A stretch of 55,465 bases of DNA from Elusimicrobiota bacterium. GTDB lineage: Bacteria > Elusimicrobiota > Elusimicrobia > UBA1565. A program made the position numbers and the translations under genes. Each line of letters starts with the position of its first letter. Position 1 is the first letter of the stretch. The notes under the pieces were generated by a model. It was given only the letters and a program-made list of their open reading frames with translations. It made no database searches and was not told where the DNA came from. Positions 53,432 through 55,465 of the stretch are shown here, in pieces. The stretch is from contig JACRDU010000021.1 of assembly GCA_016218495.1 (NCBI GenBank), forward strand, positions 1 to 55,465. The letters run 5' to 3'.

Positions 53432-53904
53432 TGAAGAAACGCTCCCTCGTCGTGCTGTCCTTGCTCGTCGCCGCGGCGGCCCTGGCCGCCTCCGGGCGCA
53501 TCACCGTCGCCGTCGAACAGGCCAAGGTGCGCAAGCAGAAGGCGTTCTACGCGCCGGCGCTGGCCACGGTCCGCTACCAGCAGTCCCTCGAGGCGGGCCC
53601 GGCCGAGGACGGCTGGTTGCCCGTCACCGTCTCGGGCCAGAAGGGCTGGCTGCACGAGAGCGCGGTGGCCTCGAAGGCCGGCAAGGTGCGTTCCGGGGCC
53701 TGGTCCGGCAGCGACGAGGCCACCCAGGAGGAGGTGACCCTGGCCGGCAAGGGCTTCAACGAGGAGGTCGAGAAGGCCTACCGCTCGGGCCGCTCCGGCC
53801 TCGACTACGCCGGGGTCGACGCGATGGAGGCCCGCGCGGTGCCGGACGCGGAGCTGACGGCCTTCCTCAAGGCGGGCAAGACCCTGCCGCAGGGGGCCCG
53901 GTGA
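53428..53904 (+). CDS. Exported SH3-domain protein
   Basis: The 158-residue product has a signal peptide (MMKKRSLVVLSLLVAAAALAAS) and a bacterial SH3-like domain (residues about 25-85; ITVAVEQAKVRKQKAFYAPA, ATVRYQQSLE, GWLPVTVSGQKGWLHESAV). Such domains bind peptidoglycan or protein partners. A helical tail follows. The start overlaps the cyclase stop (ATGA); an in-frame ATG one codon later is equally possible. The next gene overlaps its stop as GTGA. Confidence 0.8.
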   Translation: MMKKRSLVVLSLLVAAAALAASGRITVAVEQAKVRKQKAFYAPALATVRYQQSLEAGPAEDGWLPVTVSGQKGWLHESAVASKAGKVRSGAWSGSDEATQEEVTLAGKGFNEEVEKAYRSGRSGLDYAGVDAMEARAVPDAELTAFLKAGKTLPQGAR

Positions 53905-54845
53905 AGGCCCGCGCGGCGGTCCTGTCGGCGCTCTGCCTCCTGGCCGCGGCGGGGTGGGCGCGCGCCGGCGACGACGGGCTGGGGGGAGTCTTCAAGGGCG
54001 CACTCAAGAAGGGCGCCCTGAAGGGGGCGGTCGAAAAGGTCAAGGAGAAGGTCCCGGTCAGCGACGAGAAGATCGAGAGCGTGACCAAGACCGTGAAGGC
54101 CTTCCGCAAGAGCGCAGAGGACATCAGCGAGAGCGAGGAGCACTACCTCGGGCGCGCGGTGGCGGCGCAGCTCCTCGCCACCTACCCGCCCGTCGAGGAC
54201 GAGGGTCTCAACCGCTATGTGCAGAGCGTGCTGCAGGCCGTGGCCGGGGCCTCTTCGCGGCCCGAGGTGTTCTCGGGCTACCACGCCCAGGTGGTCGAAT
54301 CCGACGAGGTGAACGCGGTGTCGGCTCCGGGCGGCTATGTGTTCGTCACCACGGGCCTCTTGCGCATCATCGAGGACGAGGAGGAGCTGGCCTGCGTGCT
54401 GGCCCACGAGGTGGCGCACATCGCCGACCGCCACGGCCTCAAGACCATCAAGACCTCGCGGCTGACCAGCGCCTTCCAGGTGCTCGGCGCCGAGGCGGCC
54501 AAGAACTACTCGGCGAAGGACCTCGGGAAGCTCTCCGAGCTCTTCGGCGGCTCGGTCGACGACGTGGTGAAGGCCCTGGTCGTCTCCGGCTATTCGCGCG
54601 ACAAGGAGTTCGAGGCGGACAAGGACGGCGCCCGCTTCGCGAGGACGGCGCTCTACGACCCCGGCGCGCTCGATCGCTTCATTGGCCGCCTCGAGGCCGG
54701 GGGGAAGGGCGGGTTCTTCAAGACCCATCCCGCCCCCAAGAAGCGCCTGGCCTCCCTGGCCGAAGAGCCGCTCGAGCCTGCGCCGGGCTACGGCGGCGCC
54801 GGCCTGCGCAAGAAACGCTTCGCCGCGGCGCTGGCCAAGCTCTAG
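53901..54845 (+). CDS. Exported M48-family zinc metallopeptidase
   Basis: The 314-residue product has a signal peptide (AVLSALCLLAAAGWARA) and the M48 core: NAVSAPGGYVFVTTGLLRII, the zinc motif HEVAH (H169, E170, H173) and the third ligand in KEFEADKDGARFA, then KTHPAPKKRLASL. It resembles the BepA/LoiP-type periplasmic proteases that monitor outer-membrane protein assembly. A Lys/Gly-rich low-complexity segment (GALKKGALKGAVEKVKEKV) follows the signal peptide. It is the third gene of the cyclase operon. Confidence 0.9.
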   Translation: MKARAAVLSALCLLAAAGWARAGDDGLGGVFKGALKKGALKGAVEKVKEKVPVSDEKIESVTKTVKAFRKSAEDISESEEHYLGRAVAAQLLATYPPVEDEGLNRYVQSVLQAVAGASSRPEVFSGYHAQVVESDEVNAVSAPGGYVFVTTGLLRIIEDEEELACVLAHEVAHIADRHGLKTIKTSRLTSAFQVLGAEAAKNYSAKDLGKLSELFGGSVDDVVKALVVSGYSRDKEFEADKDGARFARTALYDPGALDRFIGRLEAGGKGGFFKTHPAPKKRLASLAEEPLEPAPGYGGAGLRKKRFAAALAKL

Positions 54846-55000
54846 ACGCAATGCCGCTCAGTTAAGATCATCTCCCCGCATTAACGGCGCCATTTCAGGA
54901 CTCCTGACATGGACACCGGAATCTCTGCATCATCAGTTGGGCCTCATTGAGCTTCACGCATGGTGCAGTCACGGCAGCACTATAACTCCACGTACGAAGT
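54846..55000. other. AT-richer intergenic region
   Basis: This 155-bp gap has clearly lower GC than the genes to its left. No promoter, repeat or RNA gene is evident, and it marks the border to an AT-richer segment. Confidence 0.5.
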
Positions 55001-55465
55001 TCAGTTTCCTAACCGAGCAAGCCCAGCAACTCTCTCCGCCTGGCCAATTAGCAGTCGGTCCGAGTTGAAGACCTTCGCCTTCCAAGACGGATCTGCCACG
55101 TCCAACACGAAGCATAAGTGCATCCCGAGCGCATAGAAGTACTTCGGCCCTAATTTGCCCAGTCCAGGAAGTTGCGATGGTCTCTTGCCAATGCTTTGCT
55201 CGAAACGATGGAAGGTCGACTCATCCTTCAAAGAATCGAAAGTTGCCTGCTGGGGTGAAATTAAGAACTTCGCCTCAACGTACCGGGCAGATCCCTCCAG
55301 AAATGTCTCAAATCCGTCCATGAACCACGAGTCCTTGCCAGGAAATGCGGCCTCCAAAGACGGTCCAAATGTTTTCTCTCGAGCTCGGTAAAGTTTCAGC
55401 CAATGGGCGATAATACTTCGGGCTTGGGATGGCGTCAGGAGAGGATCGTCGGTTGCAGACTTTAG
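55001..55465 (-). CDS. Unknown protein, C-terminal 154 residues (runs off the window)
   Basis: The reverse-strand frame is open from the right edge to the stop at 55001, so the true start lies outside. The visible part reads TPSQARSIIAHWLKLYRARE, then FPGKDSWFMDGFETFLEGSA, ARYVEAKFLISPQQATF and KYFYALGMHLCFVLDVADP. It is rich in aromatic residues with no motif that I recognise. Codon use is far less GC-biased than its neighbours, suggesting acquisition by transfer. A shorter TTG start at 55357 would cut through a well-formed region and is not favoured. Confidence 0.6.
   Translation of the reverse strand, partial: LKSATDDPLLTPSQARSIIAHWLKLYRAREKTFGPSLEAAFPGKDSWFMDGFETFLEGSARYVEAKFLISPQQATFDSLKDESTFHRFEQSIGKRPSQLPGLGKLGPKYFYALGMHLCFVLDVADPSWKAKVFNSDRLLIGQAERVAGLARLGN

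Overview
The window is a GC-rich (roughly two-thirds G+C), densely packed bacterial chromosome segment with about 45 genes on both strands and no rRNA or tRNA gene. Outer-membrane beta-barrels, periplasmic c-type cytochromes, lipoproteins and a lytic transglycosylase point to a diderm (Gram-negative-type) bacterium. Multihaem cytochromes with beta-propeller partners suggest anaerobic or facultative respiration with electron transfer across the envelope. The phylum cannot be fixed from the sequence. A high-GC, little-studied diderm lineage (Elusimicrobiota, for example) would fit, but this is only an inference.

Layout. 1-9.3 kb: an exported Lys/Pro/Ala-rich protein (cut by the window edge), a receiver protein overlapping dnaE, a NUDIX hydrolase, a cNMP-binding patatin, a membrane spermidine-synthase-like protein and a secreted protein of four cystine-knot-like repeats. 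9.3-18.8 kb: housekeeping metabolism (a frameshifted dicarboxylate symporter, lysine/saccharopine dehydrogenase, class V aminotransferase, MltB-like transglycosylase, aspartokinase, hemA) with small exported proteins. 18.9-30.1 kb: a redox cassette. It holds a tetrahaem cytochrome; a histidine kinase with a c-haem motif in its sensor domain; a response regulator that runs in frame into an 11-haem cytochrome; two NHL propellers; a second tetrahaem cytochrome; a zinc-ribbon/HTH protein; a cytochrome with 11 CXXCH motifs plus a terminal CX4CH; and an outer-membrane barrel. 30.2-32.4 kb: a Cys/Met-metabolism PLP enzyme and a RAYT transposase between 44-bp inverted repeats. 32.4-38.2 kb: a five-gene operon (histidine kinase, TldD-like protein, PrcB-like protein, two unknown exported proteins) with 4-nt overlaps throughout. 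38.2-43.2 kb: a HEAT-repeat protein, a probable exported protein lacking a normal start codon, an exported caspase-like protein paired with a CsgG/DUF4384-type protein, and a small barrel. 43.2-50.9 kb: two-domain PPK2, SixA, acetate kinase with a leader ORF, TerC, a CPA2 antiporter with USP domains, and hemerythrin. 50.95-51.38 kb: a hairpin-rich non-coding element between 12-bp direct repeats. 51.4-54.8 kb: CHASE2 cyclase, SH3 protein and M48 peptidase. The right end is AT-richer and carries a partial gene running off the window.

Two general features stand out. Many genes have a -10 box (TANNNT, often TGCTANNNT) ending 5-7 nt before the start codon, which predicts leaderless mRNAs, while operon-internal genes are joined by ATGA/GTGA overlaps. 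In the redox cassette, a haem-containing sensor kinase, a sigma54 activator fused to a multihaem cytochrome, and sigma54-like promoter sites form what looks like a self-contained redox-responsive circuit. That circuit is the best candidate here for an undescribed system.
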